A program made the position numbers and the translations under genes. From Nicotiana tabacum (Eukaryota; Streptophyta; Magnoliopsida; Solanales; Solanaceae): 64,000 bases of DNA. Of the stretch, positions 23,319 through 35,261 are shown piece after piece. Under the pieces are notes generated by a model that was not told the DNA's origin, ran no database searches, and saw nothing but the letters and a program-made list of their open reading frames with translations. Location: contig NC_134081.1 of the NCBI RefSeq assembly GCF_000715075.1, positions 69,494,153 through 69,558,152 of the forward strand. The letters run 5' to 3'. How positions within the stretch are numbered: position 1 is the first letter of the stretch; the number at the start of each line of letters is the position of its first letter.

Positions 23319-25550
23319 CACTACAAGAAAGTATACAATTAGCAATATTTTTTTTGCAACAACAATAATATTGTTGCAAAATACAATAAATGGCAACAAC
23401 TTTATTTAGTTGTTGCTATATCATAGAATTTTTACCCACAAAAAATTTTCTGTTAGCAAAAGTTTTAATATTGTTGCCGTATTTAAAAATAATATAATAA
23501 ATTTTAAATATATATAAGTTAGCAACAACTTTTTAACAACAATACTATGGTTGTTGGCTAAGTATAATAAATGGCAACAACGTAATTAAATTGTTGTTGT
23601 ATCATAGAATTTTTAACCACTAGATTTTTCTTGTTACCAAATATTTTAGATTCTCCTACAAGTCTTATGGATGATACCATGGTAAGTAAACTTATTCTAG
23701 TTCATGTGAAAGGAAATTTCTTGGCTATATATGAAAATGAATCTATTTGAATAAATTAATCTTTGTCTAGTATTTTGTTTCGACTATAGTATTGTATCTC
23801 TGGGAGTATTTAGTAGGTTCTGATGCAATTTTATTTTGGGGAGTACTTTAATCAAGCTTGCACTGCTTACATATCTATTTTTCTTAAGTTGTTGTTGTTA
23901 TTTCTCATTAAAATATGTTATTGGTTTTCCTTAAGTCTTTGGTTTCAAGAAGACTTTGAGAACTTTTGGTCTGAATGCCCATGGGAGGATGACTTGAAAT
24001 ATGCAAAGATTGTTTGTGACCAGGATTATATAACTTCCTCTCTGGCTGTGGAAAATGAAAAAAGGAAAACAAGATAACCATACCAAATACCAAATAGTTT
24101 GAAATAAGCATTAAATTAAGAGTGCTTTCAGTCATGATGCACTTTACCTTTGCACATAATCCAGATTGTGGGTGATTGTTTCTTTCTTAAACAATAGATG
24201 ATCTTCTGGTGCACTTTTTAAAGCTCTAACTTCTGTGTCTCCATAGTCATTGTGGACAATACTTTTCCTCCTTCTCGTTCAGAATTAACTTGCCTCCATC
24301 CCATTTTGACAAAACTTTTCCCTTGTCTAGTAAGACGGTATCCCTAGAAAGATAAATCTTTTGAGGAAATGATTAAGGATGGCATTAGTAATCTGATATT
24401 CCCAACCATGTTTCTGCGTGTGCTTTTAAGGTTGATGTTGTGTTTCCACAAGCTCTTTTCAAGTTGATGTTCCTGTTACAGAGTCATTTTGGTCATCTTA
24501 GTATCTTAATATTTTTTGTGTTGCCTTTACATGATTTCTCGGTGTTATCCCTTCTTGTCTTTCTTTTCATTAATGTGGTGCTTATGCTGTCCTGAGCCGA
24601 GGGATTACTGGAAATAGCCTCTCTATCTTCACAAGATAGGGGTAAGATCTGCGTACACACTACCCTCCCCAGACCCCACTATTTGAGGTTATACTGGAAA
24701 TGTTATTGTTGTTGTTGTAAGTTGTTGCAGTTAAATAAGCTTCCGCTACTTTCATTTTGCACTTTTGTACTTTATTGCTTCTTTTTATCAAAATCTAATT
24801 ATATTTTTTTTTTTTTTAGAATGAGCATGCGTAAACCAACATTCCTGACATCCGATTCACGTAGTGCACAAGTTGGTGGAAGAAGATTTATTTTTTGGGT
24901 TACTATTATAATAGAATTTAAGGACCTTAGATATATGATGCTTTTGTTCGTTTTGTAAGAAAAGATATACTTTTTAGGACTATTTAGTTTTTGAAAGTTA
25001 GTATATCTACTGCATCAATTTTATGTATAAACGCTTTATTTATATATATAAATATAAAATACAATTTATTATTTATACATGTATTTGTAAAAATTTGAAG
25101 AATATATGAATTGTGTATTTAGTAACTACACATAAATTGTTGCCAAAGTAGTACTAGAGAATCTGTTGGAAAAAATAATTATTGCCACAATAATAGTTAT
25201 TGCTAAAAGTATTGATAACAGATTATTAACTTTACCGTCAATTTCTTTAGCAATAACTGACATTGTTGGCAAAAAAGCTAATTTTATCGCAACAATAATT
25301 TTTGTTGGTACATGTCTTCATAATCCACGACCTTTTACTAACAACAAATAACTTATGACAACGATATATATTGTTGCGCTAAGTTACCTTTTGGCAACAA
25401 TATTTTCTGTTGTTGCATATACTTTTCTATCGGTGTTTACTGCAACGGAGTGCAACGACTTCTTTGTCATTGTCAAAAATAATTTTGGCAACAATATTGA
25501 ATATATGTCAACAAAAATTATTGTTGCGAAATGCCTTCTTTCTTGTAGTG
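23319..25550. mobile_element. CACTA (En/Spm-type) DNA transposon, non-autonomous, in element B pol
   Basis: Perfect terminal inverted repeats begin CACTACAAGAAA at 23319 and end TTTCTTGTAGTG at 25550. The 3 bp target site cat is duplicated (23316-23318 and 25551-25553), as expected for the CACTA superfamily. Both subterminal regions (about 23340-23640 and 25130-25550) are packed with gcaaca/ttgttgc words, the usual transposase-binding subterminal repeats. At 2.2 kb it is far too short for an autonomous copy and has no transposase frame. Excision would restore the RNase H reading context across the junction apart from the extra cat. The interior holds a SINE tail and sequence that may be captured. 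Confidence 0.95.
24592..24718 (+). mobile_element. SINE 3' region of the Solanaceae TS type inside the CACTA element
   Basis: The run from gagccgagg through cctctctatcttcacaag, gtaagatctgcgtacacac and taccctccccagacccc to a terminal TTG repeat matches the 3' part of TS-type SINEs as I remember them. I see no clear 5' tRNA-like head (A and B boxes), so it is 5'-truncated or a related short form. Confidence 0.8.
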
Positions 25551-27352
25551 CATGTTCATGATTTGGAGTTTGCAGCCATCGTTCATGCATTGAAGATTTG
25601 GCGGCATTATCTCTATGGTGTATCTTGTGAGGTATTTACGGATCATTGGAGTCTCCAACACTTGTTCAAACAAAAGGATCTAAATTTGAGATAGCGGAGA
25701 TGGTTGGATCTGCTAAAGGACTATGATATCACCATTCTGTATCTCCTCGGGAAGGCCAATGTGGTGGCCGATGCCTTGAGTAGAAAGGCGGTGAGTATGG
25801 GTACCCTTGCATTTATTCATGTTGGTGAGAGACCGCTTGCAGTTGATGTTCAGGCCTTGGCCAACCCGTTTGTGAGATTAGATGTTTCGGAGCCCAGCCG
25901 GGTTCTAGCTTGTGTGGTTTCTCGGTCTTCCTCATATGATCGCATCAGAGAGCGCCAGTATGATGATCCCCATTTGCTTATCCTTAAGGACATTGTTCAG
26001 CACGGTGATGTCAAGGATGTTACTATTTGGGATGATGGGGGTTGAGGATGCAGGGTCGTATTTGTGTGCCTAATGTAGATGGGCTACGTGATTTGATTCT
26101 TAAGGAGGCCCACAGTTTGTGGTATTCCATTCATCTGGGTGCCACGAAGATGTACTAGGAATTGAGGCAACACTATTGGTAGAGGAGGATGAAAAAGGAT
26201 ATAGTGGGGTTTATAGCTCGGTGCCTAAATTGTCAGCAAGTGAAGTATGAGCATCAGAGATCGGGCGAATTGCTTTAGAGGCTTGAGATTCCGGAGTGGA
26301 AATAGGCGCGTATCACCATGGATTTTGTAGTTAGGCTCCTACGGACTTCGAGAAAGTTTGATGCTATTTGGGTGATTGTGGATCGGTTGACCAAGTCCGC
26401 GCATTTCATTCCGGTTGGGACTACTTATTCTTCAAAGCAGTTAGCTGAGATCTACATCTGCGAGAGTTTTTGCCTTCACAGTGTGCTGGTACCCATCATT
26501 TTAGATTGGGGCACGCAGTATACGTCGCAGTTTTGGAGATCAGTGCAGTGAGAGTTGGGCATACAGGTTGAGTTGAGTATAGAATTTCACCCTCATACGG
26601 ATGGACAGTCCGAGCGCACTATTCAGATATTGAAGGATATGCTAGACACTTGTGTCAAAGATCTCAGGGATTCAAGGGATCAGTTTCTACCGCTCGTAAA
26701 GTTTGCCTACAACAACAGCTACAAATCAAGCATTCAGATGGCTCCGTATGAGACTTTGTCTGGGAGACGGTGTCGGTCTCCGGTAGGGTATTTGAGTCGG
26801 GCGAGGCTAGGCTATTGGGTACTGACTTGGTTCAAGATGCTTTGGACAAGGTTAAATTGATTCAGGATCGACTTTGCACGACGTATTCTAGACAGAAGAG
26901 TTACGCAGATCAGAAGGTTCGTAATGTTGCTTTTATGGTATGGGATAAGGTACTATTTAAGGTTTCACCCATGAAGGGTGTTATGAGGTTCGGGAAGAAG
27001 GGCAAGTTGAGCCCTCGGTACATTGGGCCATTTGAGGTGCTTTAGAGGATTTGAGATGTGGCTTGCAAGCTTTCCTTGCCGCCTAGTCTGTCGAGTGTTC
27101 ATCCAGTGCTTCATGTTTCTATGCTCTGAAAGTATATAGGTGATCCGTATCATGTTTTGGACTTCAGCACGGTTCAGTTGGATGGTGATTTAACTTATGA
27201 TATAGAGCCAGTGGCCATTTTGGATCGGCAGGTTCGAAAGTTGAGATCAAAGAACATAGCTTCAGTGAAGGTGCAGTGGAGAGGTCAGCTAGTGGAGGAG
27301 ACTACTTGGCAGATATCCACGCCTATTTGAGACTCCAAGTATGTTTCTAAAC

Positions 27353-27370
27353 ACGTTTGAGGACAAACGT
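27353..27370 (+). other. Hairpin upstream of polypurine tract, element B
   Basis: ACGTTTG, AGGA loop, CAAACGT. Compared with the CGTTCG/CGAACG form in A, C and D, one base has changed on each arm and pairing is kept. Two CpG deaminations on opposite strands could give the same result. Confidence 0.85.
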
Positions 27371-27376
27371 TTGTTT

Positions 27377-27389
27377 AAAAGGGGGAGGA
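27377..27389 (+). other. Polypurine tract of element B
   Basis: AAAAGGGGGAGGA immediately precedes the 3' LTR TG at 27390 and would prime plus-strand DNA synthesis. Confidence 0.9.
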
Positions 27390-30300
27390 TGTAACGACCC
27401 GGTCGGTCATTTTGAGTTTTGTAGCCCCGTTCCCCCATTTACTGCTTACTCTATGCTAAATTGTTGTTATGTGACTTGTCGGGGTAGTTGGTTCGGTTCC
27501 GGGGATGTTTCAGAATGAGATGAGACACATAGTCTCAAGGTTGGAAGCTTAAGTTGAAATAGTTGACCGGATATTGACTTATATGTAAATGACTCCAAAA
27601 TAGAGTTTTGACGGTTACGATAGCTCCGTAGGGTGATTTTGGATATAGGAGTGTGTCTGAATAGTGATTTGGAGGTCCGTAGTTGATTTAAGCTTGAAAT
27701 GACAAAGTTGGAAATATAGAAGTTTTGGAAATTGAGAGTTGACTTTATGGTTACCGGGCTAGGATTTTGGTTCCAGGAGTTGGAGTAGGTTCGTTGTGTC
27801 ATTTATGACATGTGTGCAAAATTTGAGGTCAATCAGACTTGATTTGATAGGTTTCGGCATCGATTGTAGAAGTTAAAATTTATTAGTTTTCGTTAGGCTT
27901 GAATTGGGGTGCGACTCGTGTTTTTGATGTGATTTGAGGCCTCGACTAAGTTCGTATCATGTTTTAGGACTTGTTGGTATGTTTGGTTGAGGTCCTAGGG
28001 GCCTCGGGTGGAGTTCGTTTGGTTAACGGATCAAAGTTTGGAATTGAAGGACTGCTGAAGTGCACCAGGTCTGGTGCGATCGCACCTGCGGAGATTTGGT
28101 CGTAGGTGCATGGCCGCAGAAGCGAAGGATTGGTCACATATGCAGTTTGGGCGAAGCTGGGCAGTGGCCGCAGGTGCGAGGGTTTGTCTGCACCTGCGTG
28201 GTCACAGATGCGGGGATGGCGTCATAGAAGCGAGGTTGATTTGGCTGCCGATGGGTCGCAAGTGCGAGGGAAATGCCGCATCTGCGAGCCTGCAGATACG
28301 TGTGTGACTCCGCATAAGCGGAGGATGAACTAGAAAGGGTAGTTCGCCGAAGCAAACCTCATTGCGCAGGAGCGAGCCCGCAGATACGGGATTGGGGGCC
28401 GCAGAAGTGATGGAGCGGAGTTCCGCAGATGTGAAGATTTGACCGCAGAAGTGAAGAAAAGGGTCGCAGGCGCAGAAAGCACTGGGCAGAATATAGGTTA
28501 AAGGATATTTTGTGATTTTTATCATTTTGGACTTTGCAAACTCGGACTAAGGCGATTTTTGAGAGGGATTTCGAGGGATTTCTTGAGGTAAGTCACTTGT
28601 CATCATTTTTATTCAATAATATTGTTTCCCCACTGAATTTCCCACCTAGTTTGTGTATTTTTTAGGTGGAATTTTAGGAGTTTAAGGCTAGGGATTTGGA
28701 GAGTTAAATTTGGGGATTTGAGTGACGATTTGGTGTCGGAATTTGGTAAATTTGGTATGGTTGGACTCGTGGTTGAACGGGCTTCCGAATTTTATAACTT
28801 TTATCGGATTCCGAGACGTGGGCCTGGGGGTCGACTTTTGAGTTGACTTTTTGACTTTTGATTAAGAACTTAGATTTTTATAGGGAATTGATTCCTTTAG
28901 CTCGTGTTGAATGTATCGAATTATTTGTGGCTAGATTCGAGGCATTCGAAGGCCGATTCGCGAGGCAAGGGCTTGTTGGAGTAGAGATTTGCATGGTTTG
29001 AGGTAAGTAATACTTCTAAACTTGGTTCTGAGGGTATAAAATCCCGAATTATGTGTTATGTGATTGGTATTGAGGTGACGCACATGCTAGGTGACGGGCG
29101 TATAGGCGTGTACCATAGGAATTGTGACTTGGTCAATTCCGTGGAACTGTATAGTTGAATAATCTTATCATTATCCGTATATTCTCTATGTGTTAGAGAA
29201 ATTGAGCTGCAAGTCATATTAAAAATCATGCTTAGGCTACATGCTGGTACTGTTGGGACCCACATAGGTCGAGTTGTATGTTGAATTATTTGCTTAATTT
29301 GCAATTATGTACTGAGTCACAACTATTATTTGCATATCATATCTCAGTCTCTATTGCCATTTATTGATACATCATATCATCATTGTTTGGGCTGATTATC
29401 ATGATTCTTGTGAGCCCGAGAGACTGGAGAGATTGATGACTAAGTGAGGCCGAGGGCCTGATTGTGAGGATATTTATGGGATCGGGCTGCATGCCGCAAC
29501 AGACTTTATTTATTCATGTCATGATTGGCTTATTATAGCGCTTGGGTTGGATCTGCCCCTCGGGAGTCTGCATACCCACAGTGAGCGCAGGTACTTACTG
29601 AGTGCGAGTGCCAAGCGCGAGTGCCGAGCGATTGGGAGGATTGAGTGACTGTGATGATGGAGTGAATGTGAGGAATGAGTGACTATGAGGATGGAGTGAA
29701 TGTGAGGATTGAGTGATTGTTACTCTAAGAGTATGCATATGATTTCATCACTGTTTTTGTACTTCATTTGGCATACGTAATTGACATGTAGATATCGAGA
29801 TATATCATTTCTTATCTCATCTGTACTTGACATATCCTACCTGTTTGGGCTTTATCTGTTAAATTTGGAAGCATGTCTACTTTTCTGTTCTTTATTTATG
29901 TAATTGAACTGTACCTGTGAAGCCCGTCATTGCTTTCAGCCCAATAGTTAGACTTGTTGCTTACTGAGTTGGTTGTACTCACGCTACACCCTGCACTTCA
30001 TGTGCAATTCCAGGTGTTTCCAGACATTGTGGTTGCTGATTATCAGAGTTTTCAATCATTCAGAGATTATCGAGGTAGCTGCCCTAGCGTCCGCAGACCT
30101 TGACTCTCCTCCCATATCCCTGAGCTTTGCTTATTCAGTTTATACTTTTCTTAGGCAGTGTATCAGACTTTGTATTTGTATAAATGCTCATGTACTCAGT
30201 GACACCCGCATTTTGGGGAACTTCTCTATTGAGTTGTGACGTTTTCATCCGATTTTTATGAGATTTTCACCTATTTAAATTTGTTTTAGTATATTCTGAA

Positions 30301-33300
30301 TTTGAAAGTGTTGGTAATTATGAGTGTCGGCTTGCCTAGTATCATGATATCATGACCCAAAATCGACTATAGGTCGTGATGGCGCCTAACGCCACCGTCA
30401 AGCAAGCCAACGCTGACTAATCAACTTAGTTACTCATTTTATTAGTTTCGAAATCATTAATCCCATTGAATAAGTAGTGTAAAATCTAGTAGTTTTAGAA
30501 AACCTGTGATTTTATATTTTTTCAATTTCCGTATAAGGTATAAATTATAAGGTGAAATGATAATAATTACGCGAGCTACAATAATGAACACCTAGTAGGT
30601 ACCCCCAAAATCCGGTGTCACAAGTACATGAGCATTTACTAAGGAGTACAATAATAATACAACATCTGACTAAAATATAAATAAGACATGATAAAATAAA
30701 TAGTACGATGGAGACTCTGTGGACTGCGATGTGTAGCCTGGAATGCAGCTTACATGAAGTCTCCTCAATAGCTGCACCTACGCGCCAAGATGATCATCAA
30801 ATGAACCTGTCAGATCCTGCACATTTAGTGCAGAAGTACAACATGGGTACGTAAATCAACGCGTACCCAGTAAGTATCTAGCCTAACCCCGGAGAAGTAG
30901 TGACTAGGGGTAGACATCGACACTTACTAGTGGTCCAATAAATCAATATGGTAAATCATAAATAGATAAGAGTACAACAATAGTAGTGAGGTAAATCTGT
31001 AATTAACACAATCTTCCAAAATTCCTTTTAACAATATCAATTTCCCAATCTCGTATTCTATCTCGACTGCTCGGAAATATCAAGTGACAATAACAAATGG
31101 ATAAGAACTCCCATATAAAATGCAAGGCATCAGTGGAAGGAAAATCTCGCGAATATTCGGATTGCTAGCGATATAACGCATGATTATGCGGAGGTCGTAC
31201 AACCAGATCTCAGAAAGAATATGATATTGCCGAGGTGATCGATCTGATCCCATCATAACGTGTACACTGTCGAGGGTCGAGCAGCACGAACCATGGATGC
31301 ATCTATTATACTGGCGAGGCGAACGGCCCGCTCACATGAGAGTGTGGTACGTAATCCTGTCGAGGCATTCGGTCCGCTCCACAAGAAAGGAAAGGAATTA
31401 TCGAATTACGAGACACGAGCTTACAATACAGTATATGAACACAAGGTGAGTATAACCTTTACCGTTTCTCAAATTACTTGCCAACAACTCAAGGTAATAA
31501 GGATTGGCCTAACATATATGCATACATTTCTAAATCAAGTTCAATTATAATTTCAATTAATTAAGCGAGCATAATGAATTCAAATATTTCAAGTATTACA
31601 TAGTTAAGTCCAAAGTCTACCCAGACATAACAAGCTTTAGCTACGAATGGACTATCGTCACCTCGTGCGTACTTTCATCACCTCGTGCATACGTAGCACC
31701 CACAACTAATAGCACATAACAATTACATTACCTAGGGGTAGTTTCCCCTCACTAGGTTAGACATGAAACTTACCTCCCTCCGAAGTTCCATAACCGGCTC
31801 CAATGCCTCTCAAATTCTTCAACTCAAAGCCAAACGACCCGAAACTAGTCAAACAAGGTTTAGATCAATCAAAATATACTCCAATGCGAATAATTTATCA
31901 ATTTATAATAATTTTTAACTCCGCTCGAAAAGTCAACAAAATCAACCCTCGTGCCCACGTGCCCGGATTTCGAAAATATTCGAAGATAAACTTTACCTTT
32001 AACATTACGAACTTAAATATATGATTTATTCCCAATTCTATGTCCAATTTCGTGGTCAAAATCTAAAAATACTAATTTCTAGGTTTATTTCAAAATCCCA
32101 CAATTTCTACTAATTTTCATATTTAAATCCTTGTACAGTCCATGTAGTTAGCTAACAATATGCGGGAATTACTAACCTTATAATAGATGATGTAAATCTC
32201 CCCTTGAAGCTCTCCAAAAATCGCCCCAACCAAGTGAAAATAAAAGAAAATGGGCCAAATCCTGTATAAAACCAATTCTGCCGAGGCCCGTTCTTTTCCG
32301 CGATCGCGGGAGCATCTTCGCGAAAGCTTAAAGCACTACCTCCAAAATTTCTCTCTGCGCTCGCGTAACCTACACCATGTTCGCGATGCCTCCAGGTCCT
32401 GATGCTTCGCGTTCGCGGTCACACAGTCGTGTTCGCGAAGGCTTAACACCTCCAGGCCCCCAGCTCCCCTTCTTTCTTCGCGTTCGCGACCTCCACGCCA
32501 CGTTCGCGTAGGCTACCTTAGGTTCTCTTCTGCATTCGTGACCCCTGTGTCGCATTCGCAAAGAACAAAATCTAGTAGCCCAAAATCCTTCTTCGCGAAC
32601 GCGTGAAACCCTTCACGTTCGCGAAAAACAAAATCAGACACTAGCACCAGTAGCTGCAAATCACCCAAACTTGGTCCGAAACGATCCTGAAATGCACCTG
32701 AGGCCATCGAGACCCCGTCCAATCATACCAACCAGTCCCAAAATATGACACAAACCTGTTCATGGTCTCAAATCACACCAAACAATATCAAATCTATGAA
32801 TCGACGATCGAAACCTTCTTTAAACTTTCAAATATTCAAACTTCGCCGAACACGTCCGAATTATGCTTAAACATCCTGGAATGATGCCAAATATTTTACG
32901 CACAAGTCATAAATTACAATACGAACCTATTTCAAGTCTTGGAATCCTAAACGGACATTGGTAACATCAAAATCCACTTCAAGTCAAACTTAAGAAATTC
33001 TTAAAGTTTCAAAATGCCAAGTTTCCATAATAAGCGCTGAAATACTCCCGGATGACCCGATACTCAATTCGAACATACGCCCAAAAATTAAAATCATCAT
33101 ACAAACCTATTGGAACCTTCAAATTCCGATTCTGAGGTCATTTACTCAAAAGCCAAACCTTACTCAATTCTTCCAACTTAAAACTTCCGAAATTAGAATT
33201 TTCTTTCCAAATCAACTCCGAATTTTCCGAAATTCAATTCCGACCAGACGTACAAGTCATAATACCTGAAGTGAAGCTACTCAAGGCCTCAAACTGCCTA

Positions 33301-33385
33301 ACGATGTGCTAGACCTCAAAACGACCGGTCGGGTCATTATACATGATAGGCGCCATCACGACATGTTGAGTTTTGGGTCGTGACA
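27390..33385 (+). repeat. 3' LTR of element B, interrupted by solo LTR S2
   Basis: It begins TGTAACGACCCGG at 27390 and ends GGGTCGTGACA at 33385. The LTR sequence is continuous up to 30347, resumes at 33342 (catgataggcgcc) and totals about 3.0 kb without S2. The CpG word array of the gcagaag/gcagatg type is at 28075-28480. It carries a stretch of roughly 110 bp at about 30209-30320 that the 5' LTR lacks. Confidence 0.92.
30348..33341 (-). mobile_element. Solo LTR S2 (2994 bp) inside the 3' LTR of element B
   Basis: It starts tatcatgaccc and ends ggtcgggtcattata, the decayed forms of TGTCACGACCC and GGTCATTACA, so it lies in minus orientation. A perfect 5 bp TSD catga flanks it (30343-30347 and 33342-33346). 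Both tips show TG/CA to TA changes. It contains a CpG word block of the cgcgttcgcg type at 32285-32640 and short repeats at about 31215-31385 with g-cgagg...tc-gatccgctc-type words. No PBS, polypurine tract or coding region is present. Confidence 0.92.
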
Positions 33386-34358
33386 TAAATTGTGCTTCAT
33401 GGGCAATAATTCAATGAATTGCCATATACTTTGAGATGATTAAAATTGATGAGAATATGATTCTTAATCCGACCATTTGGAGGAAGTATGCAATTTAATA
33501 AATCCTTACTTCAAGTGCAGTCTTGTGTAAATACCTCGATAAGTCTTGAAGAAGAGAGCATTTGTAGGCATATAAAATTTATTGAATTTAAATTCATAAA
33601 TTAATTTGGAGTATATTTTAAATCAAGATACATTAGTCCGGATAAATTTATTGGACTAGTATATTATATATGAACTTAATAAATAAGTCCAAGTCCATTG
33701 GACTAGCCCATTTAATTGGGCTACAACTGATGAGCTCACTTCATTAAGCCGAAGATATCATCTTTCTAGAGGCTTATTTTGATACCACGTGTCAAATGAC
33801 GTGGCACGCCAAGCCAAACGGAAGAGACAATAGGATCACACCATGTCTCAAAATAACAAAGCATGCCAAGTCAAATTAGAAGGCCAGTGAAATTGCGCCA
33901 TTGCAAGTGACATATTTTGGCTAATCCAATGTGGTCTTGTCACGCTTCAATCTAATTGGTCAGAAAAAGATTGTTCTCTTCGCAATTCATCTCTTCCACA
34001 ACTATATATAGGGGTCTTCATAACTCAGAAAAGACACCAAAAATCATAACAAGAAGCCAGAGAGAGCTTGTGGATCAAATGACGTAAATTTCTGTATAAG
34101 CTTCAAATTTCAAGCAATCAAGTTCAAGAAATCAAGTTCAAACTCAAGAACGAAGAACAGTCAAGGTTCAAGGAGTACAAGTTTGAATCATACGTTCGTG
34201 CTAGTTGAACTCAAAATCATCGTTCGTGGCAACAAATATAGATTCAAGATTAAGCTCCAAGGCCCTTGAACTTATCTTAGAAAGAAGAATTAGAGAATTC
34301 ATAAAGATTGTACACCCATATTATTTGAAATAAAATATTATAATTATTGTAATATTTT
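33386..34358 (+). promoter_or_regulatory. LTR-like, promoter-bearing segment (family not identified)
   Basis: No protein frame. There are ccacgtgtcaaatgacgtgg boxes near 33785, several ccaat/attgg elements near 33930-33960, a TATA box ctatatatagg at about 34002-34012, and then a leader rich in caagttcaag words ending in a poly(A)-signal-like AT tract (34320-34358). This layout fits the U3-R-U5 of a copia- or gypsy-type LTR. I cannot place both ends or find a second copy. Confidence 0.4.
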
Positions 34359-34366
34359 TCGGTCTC

Positions 34367-35253
34367 CAAGGACGGACCCACGTGGAGAGGTGAGGGGTCA
34401 CTGGCACCCTATAGGCTCGGGAAAAACGATGTATATATTATTGTATATACGTCGAGGACCAATATAAGAATTTAATTGTGCACCCAAAAGAAACAAAACG
34501 CCTCTTAGTTGAACTGGTCCAGCGGGCTATTAAAGTCCATTCCCTTACTGATAGACCTTGGTTCAAGACCTAGTACCGGCATTGCTTCACCTTTTCTTTC
34601 TTTTTTCCTTTTTAGTTGAATGACAGTTTAGTACTTCATATTTGGTAGTTAACTTGGTTTATTCCTTTTTTATTCAAACATTAATTTAGGATTAGTATCT
34701 AGAAGTCACTTAGTTTAATTTTTTTCTTTTAAAATCTCTCTGTCTAACGCTCCAAAACTCAACTTCTCCTCACGATTAGTTCTTCATAGCTTCTACACAA
34801 AATAGTCAAAATCTCTATTGGAGATATATTTTTCTAGACTTTGAAAAGTTAATAAAGAGACATAAAAATAATGATTAAAGACAATAGGAAAGGGGGATAA
34901 AATATTTCATTAACTAGTCAATAATCTTTATCTCTAACCAATTTTTATTAATTCATTTGGAAAAAATAAAGATAACTAAAATCCTTCTCCCTTCAATGTT
35001 TATTTTGGCAAACTAGCAAGTATCCGTTGACTCTATGACGCCGATTGAGACTTTTTGGACGGCTTACAAACCTTTATTAGTCTTGATTTTGTTTAAATTT
35101 TTTATATTTTTGAATATTCTTTCGGCGACAAACTCGTAATCACAAAATTTTCAAAGAGTTGCACACCAAACTTTATTGCAACTAATATTATTTTTATATT
35201 TACGTTAAAGATAATGGTGCCCCCGCAGTGTTCAAATCCTGGGTCCGCCTCTG
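34367..35253. mobile_element. hAT-like non-autonomous DNA transposon, 887 bp
   Basis: The left end reads CAAGGACGGACCCACG and the right end, reverse-complemented, reads CAGAGGCGGACCCAGG, an imperfect terminal inverted repeat. The 8 bp flanks tcggtctc (34359-34366) and tcggtccc (35254-35261) differ at one base, as expected for an aged hAT target duplication. The interior is AT-rich without a transposase frame. The ggtccgcc-type ends are, from memory, common in solanaceous hAT relatives. Confidence 0.75.
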
Positions 35254-35261
35254 TCGGTCCC

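Larger units (their letters stand above)
25551..27394 (+). pseudogene. Element B second half of RNase H, integrase and chromodomain-like tail
   Basis: Continues straight after the CACTA element with [20 protein letters not shown] and then [20 protein letters not shown]. The integrase HHCC end is at about 26220 (CLNCQQVKYEHQ). Catalytic core residues are visible: D in TMDFVV (26318), D in ILDWGTQY (~26500; the usual R is W) and E in GQSERT (~26600). The C-terminal domain has GKKGKLSPRYIGPFEVL (26990) and a chromodomain-like AILDRQVRKLRSKNIASVKV (~27210). Many stops and shifts occur. The stop that normally follows FEDERLF is lost, and the frame runs into the LTR. Confidence 0.9.
17081..33385 (+). 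mobile_element. Chromovirus B: Ty3/gypsy element with two nested insertions
   Basis: The 5' LTR is at 17081-20026, PBS at 20030-20041, gag and pol at 20227-27394, polypurine tract at 27377-27389 and 3' LTR at 27390-33385. The flanks are taaag (17076-17080) and taaat (33386-33390), a 5 bp TSD with one change. Removing the 2.2 kb CACTA element in pol and the 3.0 kb solo LTR S2 in the 3' LTR leaves a normal element of about 11 kb. The LTRs are clearly related along their whole length but differ by point changes and indels. One such indel is a stretch of roughly 110 bp present at about 30209-30320 and absent at the matching point near 19950. Confidence 0.93.

Noticed and set aside
33386..34360. 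Endogenous pararetrovirus promoter and leader
   Set aside because: The CCAAT and TATA layout is compatible, but no movement-protein, coat or pararetroviral pol motif lies nearby; an LTR promoter is simpler.
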